From: Myxococcus flavus
GTDB lineage: Bacteria > Myxococcota > Myxococcia > Myxococcales > Myxococcaceae
Direction: 5' to 3'
Length of the DNA: 64,000 nt
Assembly: GCF_050038885.1 (NCBI RefSeq)
Contig: NZ_CP143624.1
Coordinates: 1,860,001 to 1,924,000 of the forward strand
The translations under genes and the position numbers were made by a program. Shown in pieces: positions 17,235 through 26,561 of the stretch; the first letter of the stretch is position 1, and the number at the start of each line of letters is the position of its first letter. The notes under the pieces are model-generated. The model had not been told where the DNA came from and did not search any database. It worked only from the letters and a program-made list of their open reading frames with translations.

Positions 17235-17860
17235 ATTTGCCTCGTTTTCGAACAGTCCCATCCGCTGTGCGTAAAGGCCCCCACGATGCCGAAGACACAT
17301 CCTCCTACGACCCGGAGTTCCGGCAACGCATTGCTAAGCTGCACCGGGCTGGTCGGTCCGCGAAGAGTCTGGCGGCCGAGCTCGACTGTACCGAGCAGAG
17401 TATCCGCAACTGGAGCAAGCAGACGGGTGGTGCTCCCAGCAGCGCTCACAAGCCCGGCTCCGGCGCGGACGAGAAGGCCGAGTTGGAGAAGCTGAAGTGC
17501 AAGGTACGCACTCTGCGGGAGGAACGCGGCATCCCAAAAGAGCCGCGGCCTGGTTCGCTCAGGAGGCCGCGGCGACGCCCAGGCGGCGTACCGACTCGTG
17601 GGGGCGAACCAGACCGTTCATGCCGTTTCCACCCGCTGCCGCGTGCTGGGTGTCTCGTCAGAGCGGCTACCGTGCCTGGCGTACGCGGCCGCCCTCGAAG
17701 CGAGCCATGGCCGACGACGCCCAGCTGAGCGAGCGAATTCTCGCCATCCATTCCAAAAGTCGCGAGACGTACGGGGACCTCGCATCCACGCGGAGTTCGC
17801 CACCGAAGGCGTCCGCGTCGGCCGCAAGCAAGCGCTACCTCATTCCCGCCGCTGATGGCA
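17235..17860 (+). mobile_element. Degenerate IS3-family element
   Basis: The first part encodes an IS3 OrfA: YDPEFRQRIAKLHRAGRSAK, SLAAELDCTEQSIRNWSKQT and a leucine-zipper-like EKAELEKLKCKVRTLREER. A base lost just after its ATG at 17286 shifts the frame. The start of OrfB follows in two frames (VGANQTVHAVSTRCRVLGV, then SGYRAWRTRPPSKRA, then RIHAEFATEGVRVGRK) and breaks off. The DDE core is missing. Its upstream 50 bases are repeated at 23620-23670. Confidence 0.75.
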
Positions 17861-18059
17861 TCCCGGCCTTGGCCCACGCGTATCGCCATGAAGCGGGCCA
17901 GTGGAGGCACCTGGAGACAACGGTAGTCAGCTTCCATGAAATGGGCGGCGCCACGGCCACGGGGACGAACGCCCTCGCGACGGCGAGCCGCCTGACGTCC
18001 TCCATCTCCACGCCGGACCCGGACCGGCTCGCGGAGTCCGAGCTGGAAAGGGCAACAAG

Positions 18060-18390
18060 GACGCAGCCCGGTGAACGCGGTGGTGCCGGAGCTCGGCCAC
18101 ACCGCCTACGGCATGTGGGTGTCCATGGAGGCGCAGCGGGCCCGCTCTACGCCTGGAAGGCGGTGGGTGAGTTCCCCTCACTCATGCTCCCGCTGCGCTG
18201 GGAGATGAACGGCAAGCTGGTGGAGCCAGAGCAGCTCGCGCTAGCGCCCACGTCGACCGTGGCGCTGCGGTTGCGCGGGCGCCTGCTGCTCGTCGCCGCG
18301 GCTCGGTCCGCCCGCTTCTACGACGCGAAGACCAAGAAGCGCCTCGCCGCCCTCAAGGGAGTCCACAGCACGCGCTTCTGGCCCAAGTAG
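18060..18390 (+). pseudogene. C-terminal remnant of an unidentified gene
   Basis: Two frames join: VVPELGHTAYGMWVSMEAQR, then WKAVGEFPSLMLPLRWEMNG, later RLRGRLLLVAAARSARFYD and a final GVHSTRFWPK. The text is coding-like, with beta-strand character, but there is no start and one frameshift is needed. The family is not recognised. It is followed directly by an IS91-like tail. Confidence 0.45.
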
Positions 18391-18412
18391 TCCCGGAGGC
18401 CGCGCGCTGCCT

Positions 18413-18605
18413 CGCGCCGCTGGCGGGGCTGCTGCTCCGGACGTTCGCACCGGATGGCTCCGCCTGCTCTCGGTGTGGAGGCCGCAGGAGGGCGCTGGCG
18501 TACCTGTAGGCCCCCCGCGCAGTGAGCGCCATTCTGGAACACCTGGAATTGCCCTCGCGACCTCCGAAGCGGACCCCGGCACGAGAGCCGCACCAGAGCA
18601 TGATG
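18413..18605 (+). mobile_element. IS91-like transposase 3' fragment (copy b)
   Basis: Reads LLLRTFAPDGSACSRCGGRR, RALAYL and then AILEHLELPSRPPKR across frame changes. This is the zinc-ribbon-like C-terminal end of an IS91-type (Y2) transposase. It corresponds to 34245-34430 with several indels. The catalytic tyrosines are not present. Confidence 0.6.
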
Positions 18606-18732
18606 TGCACTGAGTGCTCGCCCTCGCGGACAAGGTATCTAGCTTGCGGTGGACGCTCCCCGCGACTGGAGTCCGGTATCTCCTCGCATGCCACTGGATG
18701 ATGTCCAAGCAACACCAGACGGAGGCATCACC

Positions 18733-19020
18733 ATGATGAACCGGATGAAATGGCTGGCGGGAGTTGCAGTGCTGCTGACGGGCGTGGCCTGCGGGCCCAT
18801 GGAGGCAGGCGAGGAACCAAAACCGGACACCGAGGCCGACATCCCCGAGGTCAACGACGTCAACGACGTCAACGCTGCCTCCACGGTACCCTGTTTGACG
18901 CAATGTCTGCTCGAGCTGCAGTCGTGCCTGCCGCCCTGTCTCGACAGCGGAGCAAATACATACTGCGTCACCTACTGCGTCAACACGTATACGGCCTGCA
19001 CCGCTGCCTGCGTGCTCTGA
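18733..19020 (+). CDS. Lipoprotein with tandem CX3C hairpin motifs
   Basis: A 95-residue lipoprotein. GGAGG lies seven bases before the ATG. The signal peptide ends in LLTGVAC, and an acidic linker follows (EEPKPDTEADIPEVNDVND). The last 42 residues hold eight cysteines as four CxxxC pairs (CLTQC, CLPPC, CVTYC, CTAAC) with spacing CX3C-X6-CX3C-X8-CX3C-X6-CX3C. Two such CX3C pairs define alpha-hairpinin-like helical hairpins, so this looks like a duplicated disulfide hairpin displayed on the cell surface. Function is unknown; binding or antimicrobial roles are possible. Confidence 0.75.
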   Translation: MMNRMKWLAGVAVLLTGVACGPMEAGEEPKPDTEADIPEVNDVNDVNAASTVPCLTQCLLELQSCLPPCLDSGANTYCVTYCVNTYTACTAACVL

Positions 19021-19047
19021 CGACTTCCGTGTGAGGCCGTTCCTTCT

Positions 19048-19090
19048 CGGGGGCATGGACTCCGTGGAAGTCCACGGCTCCATGCCCCCG
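19048..19090 (+). terminator. Strong hairpin after the CX3C lipoprotein gene
   Basis: CGGGGGCATGGA pairs with TCCATGCCCCCG, and CCGTGGA with TCCACGG inside it, leaving a two-base loop and a small bulge. The stem begins 28 bases after the stop. There is no T-run, which is common for terminators in very GC-rich genomes. Confidence 0.7.
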
Positions 19091-19452
19091 ATGTGATGGA
19101 AGGGCGCTGGGTACGAGCGTACGGCGACAACGCAGAGGCACGCAGTGGAGTCAACCTGGGCACCGAGGCGGGTGATGCCCAAGCGTCTTCAATGACATCC
19201 ACGTGGAAGCTCCGGAAGCCGACGCAAGACATCGACCTCCGGGGCCCAAGGCCACAAGCTCGAATCCTGTATCACGCGCAGAGCAGACCCTGGAGCTGGC
19301 TGGGAGCTCGCGGTTGACGTCGTGCAGCGCCGCCGAGCCCCGCACCACCTCCGCCGTCGGCCCCTCGCGCTGCACCAGTTCATCCGGCGTCTCGGACTCG
19401 CATGGTGTGGCTCCAGGGCCACCAGGGCCTTTTCCAGGCCTGAGCCCGCGCC
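19091..19452. other. Gap between converging genes, nothing recognised
   Basis: About 360 bases between the terminator hairpin and the end of the amine oxidase gene. Frames here carry no recognisable protein pattern. Confidence 0.4.
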
Positions 19453-21147
19453 TCATCCCGCGCGGCGCTGGCGCCTTTGGAGGCGGACGGCGTCCAGCCA
19501 GCGCCCATGCTGTTGCGCGAGCCGTGCCCGCTCCAGGATGCGCGCGCCGGGCCCCAATCGCTCCTCGGTGCGCACGCCCAGGTCGGCGGCCACCTCGGCG
19601 GCGGCCATGGCGCCGGTGAGGGCAGCGCCCTCCATGTAGCCCTGCGCGTCCAGGCTGGTGTGCTCGCCGCAGAAGTGCAGGTTGCCCACGCGCTCGATCT
19701 CCGAGCCCGCCACCGTCGTGTACTGCCCGACCTTGTAGGCCGCGTAGCTGCCCTTCGTGAGCGGATAGGTGGGCCACACCATCCGCGACACCCTTCCGTT
19801 GGACGCCGTATTCACGCCCGGGAAGACGCGGTTGAAGCCCTCGATGAAGTCGGCGGCCTGCTGCTCGGGTGTGCCATTGCCGATGTCGAAGCCCTTCTGG
19901 CCACCGACGAAGTTGGTGATGATGCCGCTCTGCCCGGGCTGCAGGCGGCTCGTCTCCCACGTCTGCATGTAGCCCACGTCCGTGTACGTGCTCCCGTCCG
20001 AGCGGTACTGTGTGCGCCACGGCCGCGAGGAGAAGCCCACCATCAGCTTCGAGTTGGTGCCGTAGCCCAGCTCCGCGATGGCCCGCCGCTTCACGTCCGG
20101 CAGCGTCACGCGCAGGTCCACCTCGCGAAGCAGCGTGAAGGGCAAGGCGAGCACCACATGGTCCGCCGTCACCTCCTCCGTACCGCCGCCGCCCTTCTCG
20201 AAGGAGAGCCGGTAGCGCCCGTCCGACAGCGACTCCAGCCGCGTGAGTCGACGCTCCAGGTGGAGGGCGGACGCGTCCAGCGCATCCGCGAGCTTCTGCG
20301 TGAAGGTGTCATTGCCCTCCTTCGCGTGGAAGCGCTCGTCGGATTCGCCGAAGAGCTCCAGCCGCGTCGTGTCCGTGGAGATCAAGGTGAGCAGGTTGAG
20401 CGAGTTGGAGACGTCCGTCTCCAGGCCGAACTCGCCCGTGTAGGCCACCTCCAGGAGCTGCCGCGCCGGGTTGCTCGTGGGGATGTCTTGCTGGTCCAAC
20501 CACGCGCGGATGGAGAGGGCGTCGAGCGCCCCGGCGCCGTTAGGGTCGCGGTACGTCGGTATTGCGTCCGGGTCCGTCATCGTGCCGAGCGCACCGTCGA
20601 TGGCCAGGGCGATGGGCTCGAAGCCGCGGAGGAGCTCCTCGTCCGTGAGCGTGCGTCCGCCGAACCAGGCCACGAGCTGCGCCAGCGTCGTGTCGTCCTG
20701 CAGGTAGTCGAGCAACTCGATGCCCAGCTCCGCCGCCAGGTCGTGCATCGTGACGTGCCCGGTGTCGATGAGCTCGCCGCCCAGCTCGCAGTGTTGGCCC
20801 TCCGGGAAGGTGGTGCGGTCGGTGAACATGCGACCGCCGAAGCGCTTCGCCGCGTCATAGACGAAGGTCGAGACGCCGAGCTTGTTCAACCGGTAGGCGC
20901 AATGCAGCCCCGCCATGCCGCCGCCCACCACCACGACGCGCTGGGACGGGTCCGGGTCGCCGCCACAGGCCGTGAGCGCCAGGGCCCCCGCTGTGCCCGC
21001 AGTGAGGCGAAGGAAGTCGCGACGGTGGAGACGCGCCTGCTCACGCCGGAGCGCGGCGTATTCGGCGGGAGGGATTCCCGCGGCCAGCGCGCCGCGCACG
21101 GTGCGCAGCGTGCCCAGGACGAAGTGCATCATCGGGGTGCGAGCCAT
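19453..21147 (-). CDS. Tat-exported flavin monoamine oxidase-like enzyme
   Basis: A 564-residue FAD enzyme. A twin-arginine signal (RRDFLRLTAGTAGALAL, residues 42-58) followed by a lipobox-like LTAC predicts export folded, perhaps lipid-anchored. The FAD-binding fold begins VVVVGGGMAGLHCAYRLNKL, then RFGGRM and ELGGELID. The C-terminal FAD segment is NLHFCGEHTSLDAQGYMEGA followed by ALTGAMAAAE. This is the amine-oxidase family, which oxidises amines or amino acids to imines with release of peroxide; the substrate is unknown. AGGAGG four bases from ATG 21147 fixes the start. Confidence 0.87.
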   Translation of the reverse strand: MARTPMMHFVLGTLRTVRGALAAGIPPAEYAALRREQARLHRRDFLRLTAGTAGALALTACGGDPDPSQRVVVVGGGMAGLHCAYRLNKLGVSTFVYDAAKRFGGRMFTDRTTFPEGQHCELGGELIDTGHVTMHDLAAELGIELLDYLQDDTTLAQLVAWFGGRTLTDEELLRGFEPIALAIDGALGTMTDPDAIPTYRDPNGAGALDALSIRAWLDQQDIPTSNPARQLLEVAYTGEFGLETDVSNSLNLLTLISTDTTRLELFGESDERFHAKEGNDTFTQKLADALDASALHLERRLTRLESLSDGRYRLSFEKGGGGTEEVTADHVVLALPFTLLREVDLRVTLPDVKRRAIAELGYGTNSKLMVGFSSRPWRTQYRSDGSTYTDVGYMQTWETSRLQPGQSGIITNFVGGQKGFDIGNGTPEQQAADFIEGFNRVFPGVNTASNGRVSRMVWPTYPLTKGSYAAYKVGQYTTVAGSEIERVGNLHFCGEHTSLDAQGYMEGAALTGAMAAAEVAADLGVRTEERLGPGARILERARLAQQHGRWLDAVRLQRRQRRAG

Positions 21148-21803
21148 GCTGCCTCCTGGTTCAAAGACAGTCATCCTTGGAAACCACCCGCGCCCCGTCG
21201 AACGCTTCAAATCCGCCAATGTCTTTCAGTCTTCATCTCGCCCCGGCGGTGTGGCGGATTGAACAGACAACTGCCCCAGAGGGCCGGGGTCGGCATGGCG
21301 GCGGACAGCTCGCGCACCCGTCGGGTCCGTCCGGACGAGCCGCTGGCCCCAGGCCATCAGCAGCTTCTCCACGAGGTCGTCGCTCAGCGCAGCTCCGAGC
21401 GTTGGCGCGGGCACCTCGTAGCCCGTGTCCAGGGGAAGAGGAAGGCGGCAGGTGCGCGCGGTAACAGCTCAAGGTCATGGGGGCCTCAATCGGGACGCAT
21501 TGACGTCCACGACTGAGGGGGACGATTGGGGAGGCATTGGCCTGGGACTCCCGGCCAAAAAGGAAGGGCGGTGTGACGCTGGGTGAAGCGGGCGGCAGCG
21601 CACACTCCCTGCCTCGAGGGCAGGGGCGCTCCCTCCTCGCCGGCGGAGTCGGGACGCTCACCGCGGAAGCGGACGCGCGCCATCGGGCGAGCCGTACACG
21701 GTCGACAGGATGCCCGCTGATTTAATGCAACGGTGTCGCGCGGCCTGTCTCTTCCAGTCAGCGGGGGAAATGGTTGCTCCCCGAAGACTCCTGAGAGGAC
21801 GAA
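21148..21803. other. Intergenic region with a possible minus-strand gene scar
   Basis: About 655 bases. On the minus strand, 21226-21445 reads TGYEVPAPTLGAALSDDLVE and KLLMAWGQRLVRTD, which looks like a fragment of a coding sequence, but it lacks a start and cannot be identified. The rest shows no supported gene. Confidence 0.35.
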
Positions 21804-22406
21804 ATGAAGGCGGCGACACGGTACCTGGTGCTTCTCTCCATGCTGGTGGTGGGCTGTGGTGACACGAGCAAGGGGGAGGTGGACGGAGAGGGGGACGGGG
21901 ACGGAGATGGCACGGACTCCGCGCTCAAGTGTGACACCGTGGGCTGGTGCACCACATGGGCTTCAGACGGCTCGGAGGTGACGGATGCTCCCCCGCTGAC
22001 GGGAGGCACGCTGAGCGACGGCCTCTATCGCAGGGAGCGCGGCACCAGCTATCCGTTCGCCATGCTCGTCAAGGGGAAGTCCATCCTCTTGCTGGAGGAG
22101 GAATGGTGGAACGATTTGGGGACATGGAAGGTGGAGAATGGCCGTCTGGTCATTACCATCACGAGCCGTTGCACCAACACCGAGACTGAAACCTCGCACG
22201 ACCCCTGGACCTGGACCCATGCCTTCGCGGTCAAGGACGGCGTCCTCTTCACGCAGAACCTGGACTACAGCGACATGCCCATCGTTGCCTGGCGCAAGGT
22301 GGAGTCGCTGTGCGAGGAGAGCGCCTCGTTCAAGTGCATGGAGAGCAACTGCGCCTGCGAGTTCACGAGGAACACGCCCATCTACGGTCAGAAGAGCTGC
22401 TTCTGA
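21804..22406 (+). CDS. Lipoprotein of unknown function
   Basis: A 200-residue lipoprotein: signal peptide, lipobox ending VVGC, then a Gly/Asp-rich linker and a beta-rich domain (LTGGTLSDGLYRRERGTSY, SILLLEEEWWNDLGTWKVEN, RLVITITSRCTNTETETS). The fold looks like a small lipocalin-like barrel, an inference from strand pattern only. The C-terminus has six cysteines (CEESASFKCMESNCACE, then SCF). GAGAGGACGAA precedes the ATG. It stands alone and is followed by a hairpin. Confidence 0.7.
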   Translation: MKAATRYLVLLSMLVVGCGDTSKGEVDGEGDGDGDGTDSALKCDTVGWCTTWASDGSEVTDAPPLTGGTLSDGLYRRERGTSYPFAMLVKGKSILLLEEEWWNDLGTWKVENGRLVITITSRCTNTETETSHDPWTWTHAFAVKDGVLFTQNLDYSDMPIVAWRKVESLCEESASFKCMESNCACEFTRNTPIYGQKSCF

Positions 22407-22410
22407 GCAT

Positions 22411-22443
22411 GGGCCTCGGTGAGGGCTCCTCACGGAGAGGCCC
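22411..22443 (+). terminator. Hairpin after the lipoprotein gene
   Basis: GGGCCTC pairs with GAGGCCC, and GTGAGG with CCTCAC inside, around a GCT loop. It starts four bases after the stop codon. No T-run follows. Confidence 0.7.
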
Positions 22444-22977
22444 CCCATCTCCCTTCTCCTGAGGGGAGGTGCCATCCTCGCGCCCCTCCGAACTGACGGG
22501 ACGTATCGACCGCTTCGTGGATGAGCGAATGCAGCAAGGCCACGTGCGCGAGCTCCAGTCCCGAATCCTGTATCGTTGGTTCGGAGAGGGCGGGGAGGAA
22601 AGCTCCTTGGAGGCATCAAGCAGCAGCAGTGCCTGGGGTTGAGCTCAAGAGAGACATGTCGAGGTCGCCGCGGTCGTCCCAGACGCCGGCGCCTTCGAGG
22701 GCGACCGCGATGATGAGGCGAAGCGCGCTGGAGCGGTCTGGGAAGGCACCGGCAGCATCGTCAGCCTCGCTTTCTCACCGGACGAGCCTGTCCGACTCTT
22801 CAGGGGGCTACCCCCCCCCCGCTGGGCACACGCCGGCCCAAGTGGCCCATGCAGACCGCAGGAGCGTGGGCTTGCAGGTGATGGGTGCTCAGGTCTGCTC
22901 GCGAGCAGACCCATCATGGGCGCGAGGCTCGAAGTCACGCTGCCGGTGGGCTGACGACGACCGGCACGCGTCATCCC
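22444..22977. other. Gene-free region containing an IS91-like end
   Basis: About 530 bases between the lipoprotein and the GrpB gene. The only recognisable part is the minus-strand element end at 22815-22890. Confidence 0.4.
22815..22890 (-). mobile_element. IS91-like 3' end, minus-strand copy (copy c)
   Basis: On the minus strand the bases CTTGGGCCGGCGTGTGCCC, with the preceding CTGCGGTCTGCATGGGCCA, match 34475-34520 and 39000-39045 with a few changes. Translated, all three give the pattern DGPLGPACAPRG or HGPLGPACAQRG. It marks another insertion of the same element in the opposite orientation. Confidence 0.55.
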
Positions 22978-23568
22978 TCAGCGAATCCAGCCCGCCGCTC
23001 GAAAGACCCGCGCGTAGATGTCGCGGATCACCGGCTCCTTTCGGCGGTTGTACTCCATCACATCGTCCATGCCTTCGGCGGCGATGTACTTGACCGCTGC
23101 GTAGCGCTGCCGGTCGTCGTCGTGCTCACGCAACCAGTCGCGGAACATGGCATGGCGAATCACCTCGGGGCAGTCCGGGCCGAACACATGCAGGTTCACG
23201 CGCGGCGCGGCGAGCCGCAGGCAACGGTGCTGATGCCAGGACGGCTCGCGGACGATGAGGTCGTAGCCCAGGCTTTCGAGGGCAGGCACATAGTCGTCCT
23301 CGCGCGTGGGGTCGGCGACGACGAGGTCGATGTCGATGACGGGCTTGGCGGGAAGACCCGGCACGGCGGTCGAGCCGACGTGCTCGACCTGCATGGCCGA
23401 TGCGCCCATCACCCCCCGGATGGCCACGGCGAGCTCCGCGTAGCGCGCCGGCCATCCGGCGTCATAGGGAACGACTTCAACCTTCTCCGGCGCGGGTTTT
23501 CCTTTGACCCAGGGGTCCTCGTCTGGGTTGGCATCGTGATGACGCATGATGTCTTCGGGGCGTGGCAT
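22978..23568 (-). CDS. GrpB/UPF0157-family nucleotidyltransferase-like protein
   Basis: A 196-residue protein of the GrpB family, which has a nucleotidyltransferase fold. The signature VEHVGSTAVPGLPAKPVIDI is complete and is followed by DLVV, giving the acidic residues expected to bind metal. Later segments NLHVFGPDCPEVIRHAMFRD and KYIAAEGMDDVMEYNRRKEP are typical. Some relatives are fused to CoaE kinases; this is the stand-alone form. The start follows AAGGAG at ten bases. An IS3 fragment lies immediately upstream and may have replaced the native promoter. Confidence 0.87.
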   Translation of the reverse strand: MPRPEDIMRHHDANPDEDPWVKGKPAPEKVEVVPYDAGWPARYAELAVAIRGVMGASAMQVEHVGSTAVPGLPAKPVIDIDLVVADPTREDDYVPALESLGYDLIVREPSWHQHRCLRLAAPRVNLHVFGPDCPEVIRHAMFRDWLREHDDDRQRYAAVKYIAAEGMDDVMEYNRRKEPVIRDIYARVFRAAGWIR

Positions 23569-24100
23569 GCCTGGCATTCTCCTTCGGCTTCCCGTTGAGG
23601 CCCATGAGAAGATTGAAGTTGGCCTGTTCTCGCGGAGTCCCACTCGCTGTGCGAAAAGGACCCCACGATGCCGAAGACACGTCCCCCATATGACTCGGAG
23701 TTCCGGCAACGTATCGACTTTTCCAATGGGCCCATTACGTTCACCAGGTCACCCCGAGGTCACGAAGGGTCTGGTACGTAGCAGGATGGGGGTGGCCCTC
23801 CGCATCCGTGGAGGCCGGGCCATGCCGCCAGCGCCGGTGCAGACCTGCCCCGGCCGGGGAGCCCGGCGGGCGCGGACTTCATTCCTGGCGCCCGGGGAAC
23901 CTGAAGGCTTTCGGGTTGTCAATGACAGCCAGCGTGATGGCACCTGCGTTCCCTGCCCTACTGCTTGAGCGCAAGGCCATCGCGCCAGGAGGGAATCGCC
24001 GCGCCGGCCTTGGAGTGGTAGGCTGACCCTTCATGCGCGCGACCAAGCGGGGCAGTGCGTCCCTGGACGCGAGTACGGGCAACGGTCCGGGGGATTACGA
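23569..24100. other. Gap with IS3 5' fragment; otherwise nothing recognised
   Basis: Holds the IS3 fragment listed separately. From about 23725 to 24100 the DNA has no supported gene. Confidence 0.4.
23600..23720 (+). mobile_element. IS3 5' end fragment
   Basis: The sequence around ATGCCGAAGACACGTCCCCC and the following codons (PKTRPPYDSEFRQRI) match the start of OrfA at 17286, including about 50 bases upstream. It breaks off after CGTATCGA. This copy keeps the correct OrfA frame that the copy at 17286 has lost. Confidence 0.65.
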
Positions 24101-24958
24101 TTACCCGGGGATTCGATGAAGCGGAGCGCAGTGTGGCGCCTCTCGCTGGAGCACTTCGCGCATTGCCTCGGCACGCGCCGTGTCACCTGCACGCGTATAG
24201 GCAACGCGGAGCCCCCAGGCACTCAGCAGACGGACCATGGCCAGTGGGGTCTTCTCGTGATGCTGCTCCAGCACCTGGAGTGAGGCAGGGTTCGCCGTGC
24301 CGGTGAGCACCTCTCCAATGCTCACACAAACCTCGAAAGAAGCGCGGCCCTGCACCGAACCGATGACCGAGCTGGGAAGGTCAATCATGGAGAGGGCTTC
24401 CTTCGCCAGCGCGAGCCCCTGCGCGGGCGCGTTCTCGCACAGCATCAGGATGGTCCCCTCGCTCGCGCGTTCCATCGCTCGGACGATGGGGGGACGCCCC
24501 GCCCAGTCGACGCTCGACAGCTCCCGGCGCGCTGAGGCGGCGTCACCGTAGAAGGCATAGGCCAGGGCACGCGAGTTCGCGAGGTAATAGGCGCCATCCG
24601 GCAACCGGTTGCTCGGCGCGAGAACCTGTTGGTAGACAGCGAGTAGCGCGCTTGGGTCAGGATGCAGAAAAGCCACGGTGGACCTACGACGCGCCGACCG
24701 GGCCTTCCAGAAGGCAAAGGCCATGAGCCCCGCCAGGAGCAAGACGCCGAACAGCAAGACGGAGCCCACCTGCGAACCGGCGCGACCGAGCGCCTCCGAG
24801 GAGGGCGGCCCCGGCGGCTTCCTACCACTGAACATGAAATAGAAGATGGCGTACGCGGCGATCAAGAACGGCCATAGCTTCATCCAGCGTTTCCAGGGTA
24901 AGCCAGTACTACTCTGACGAACTGACTCGAGATAGCGCGCGTTCTCTTCACGGGACAT
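24101..24958 (-). CDS. Two-helix membrane protein with helical C-terminal domain
   Basis: A 285-residue protein. After a charged N-terminus come two membrane helices (LWPFLIAAYAIFYFMF and VGSVLLFGVLLLAGLMAFAF), then a soluble region of about 190 residues that looks all-helical and repeat-like, e.g. SALLAVYQQVLAPSNRLPDG, YYLANSRALAYAFYGDAASA and AWGLRVAYTRAGDTARAEAM. The last resembles TPR helices. Function is unknown. The ATG at 24958 has a weak ribosome-binding site. Confidence 0.65.
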   Translation of the reverse strand: MSREENARYLESVRQSSTGLPWKRWMKLWPFLIAAYAIFYFMFSGRKPPGPPSSEALGRAGSQVGSVLLFGVLLLAGLMAFAFWKARSARRRSTVAFLHPDPSALLAVYQQVLAPSNRLPDGAYYLANSRALAYAFYGDAASARRELSSVDWAGRPPIVRAMERASEGTILMLCENAPAQGLALAKEALSMIDLPSSVIGSVQGRASFEVCVSIGEVLTGTANPASLQVLEQHHEKTPLAMVRLLSAWGLRVAYTRAGDTARAEAMREVLQREAPHCAPLHRIPG

Positions 24959-25206
24959 GTAAGCACTGTAGCCTGTCGCGCACACAGCGCCACGGACGCA
25001 GGGCTTGTCCCGGCAGCATCCCTCTCACACTTCGAGCATGTGGGCCGCAGGTGTCCTCAACTCGCAAGGGCACCTGCTGCGCGCCCTACCGGCCGCGGCT
25101 GTGGCGTCAGCGGCCGGAGCTGGGCCGCGGAGTCCAACGTCGCAGCCTCCGACTCCGTGCAGGCGGACGACATCGTAGAGCGCTGACGCGAGCCTTGTGA
25201 ATGCGA

Positions 25207-25986
25207 CTACGGCGCCGGAACGGTGATGTTCATCTTCACCGGACGATGTGAGTTGTCACCGGTCCGCGGGAGGAACTGGAGCCCCCGGGTGCTGATGGCC
25301 TGGGACACGTATAAGCCATCGATGCGCAGCCCGGTGTCCGGACCACGCGGCTTCAAGCCCGTGCGTGCGCCAATATCATTCGGGTCGCTGTCCACCACCT
25401 TGTTCCAATCCCCGCCCAGAACGAGCAGCGGGTCACTGCGGTTTGCGAATGCCACCACACTGTCCGCCATCCGGGCGTAGGGGCTGCCCGGGCCCGTCTG
25501 GCAGCGTGGGGGTGGCATGTGCAGCGACGCGAGACGAACCCAACGGTTGTTATGGAGTTGCACGTCCACCCTGGCTATCCACCGGGTCATGATGACGCCA
25601 TCCGGGCAGGGACTGGCGTCCACCCCTTTCACCAGCTGCAGCTCGCCGATTCGCTTCACCGCGGACTTGCGGATGATGACCGCGCTCCCCTGCCGGTCCT
25701 CCGACGAGGTGTCCTGACGAACCGCCCATCCGTCTCCAAGGATGTCGCGCATCCGGACGTACTTCACCTCCTGCAAGAACACGATGTCCGCCTCGGGGCC
25801 AATCGTGTTCCAATCCCTGCGAGCCGCCTCGGCCCGGTGAAAATCAAGGTTGGCCGTCACGACACGCAACTGCTCCTGCGCCATCGCCGCCGGCAACGGC
25901 GCGGGCTGCTCCACGCGAGCCCACGCCGCGCCGGACGCCACCATCACCGCGAGAACCGCACCTGTCAGGGCTGCCCACCGCTTCAT
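25207..25986 (-). CDS. Exported endonuclease/exonuclease/phosphatase-family protein
   Basis: A 259-residue protein with a signal peptide (ALTGAVLAVMVASGAAWARV) and the EEP fold. Motifs in order are VVTANLDFHRAEA, DIVFLQEVKYVRM (metal-binding glutamate), RLASLHMPPP, LVLGGDWNKVVD (Asp/Asn pair), LRIDGLYVS and GDNSHRPVKMN (catalytic histidine). It is probably a secreted nuclease or phosphodiesterase. Two ATGs and a GTG lie together; the ATG at 25986 has the better distance from AGGTG. Confidence 0.85.
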   Translation of the reverse strand: MKRWAALTGAVLAVMVASGAAWARVEQPAPLPAAMAQEQLRVVTANLDFHRAEAARRDWNTIGPEADIVFLQEVKYVRMRDILGDGWAVRQDTSSEDRQGSAVIIRKSAVKRIGELQLVKGVDASPCPDGVIMTRWIARVDVQLHNNRWVRLASLHMPPPRCQTGPGSPYARMADSVVAFANRSDPLLVLGGDWNKVVDSDPNDIGARTGLKPRGPDTGLRIDGLYVSQAISTRGLQFLPRTGDNSHRPVKMNITVPAP

Positions 25987-25989
25987 CAT

Positions 25990-26561
25990 CACACCTATCG
26001 CATTCGGAGAATGGCGTCATCACGGCGCCGACACCCAAAGCACAAAATCAATGATTATATTAAAAACCACGAATCCCACCGCCTTCGCCGTGAGCCGCCT
26101 GAGAGGCATTCCATGAGCGCACGGACGGACGCTTGCTCAAGGTGTCTGGCTTCCACGTCGAGGCCGCGTTGCCCCGGAGCGCCGTCGGCATCATCCGCAC
26201 GCCGCACCGCATCAACCGCCGTCGGGCAAACGCTCCCGCTCGTCGAACACCACTCAAGCAGCGGTGCTCCCATCTCGATGTCATTCCCCATGAGCCTCCC
26301 CTGGAAGCCCCCGTGAGATGTTGGTGCGTGCTGCACGCCTGCCGAAACAGTGCGTTGAGCGGTTGGCCGGGCCGCGTCCAGAGCTGGCGGGGCAAATGGC
26401 TTCTCGTGCTGGTGCCATCTTCGACGTGCCGTTGTGCGTCCCCGAGCGCCCTCACCGATGGGGACTCGGCACATGCGGTCGTGGGCCGGCGGCGCTGGAC
26501 CGGGACACGTCACCGCGAGCGGCCGTGGAGGCCCCCTGCAGAGGTCCCCATATCGGCTGCC
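25990..26561. other. Gene-free region
   Basis: About 570 bases between the EEP gene and the end of the RCC1 gene. A short AT-richer patch (26050-26085) may belong to the promoter of the EEP gene. No gene is supported. Confidence 0.4.

Noticed and set aside
19477..21516. A 679-codon plus-strand open frame opposite the amine oxidase
   Set aside because: Same cause: third-position GC keeps the opposite strand open. The protein text has no recognisable motif.
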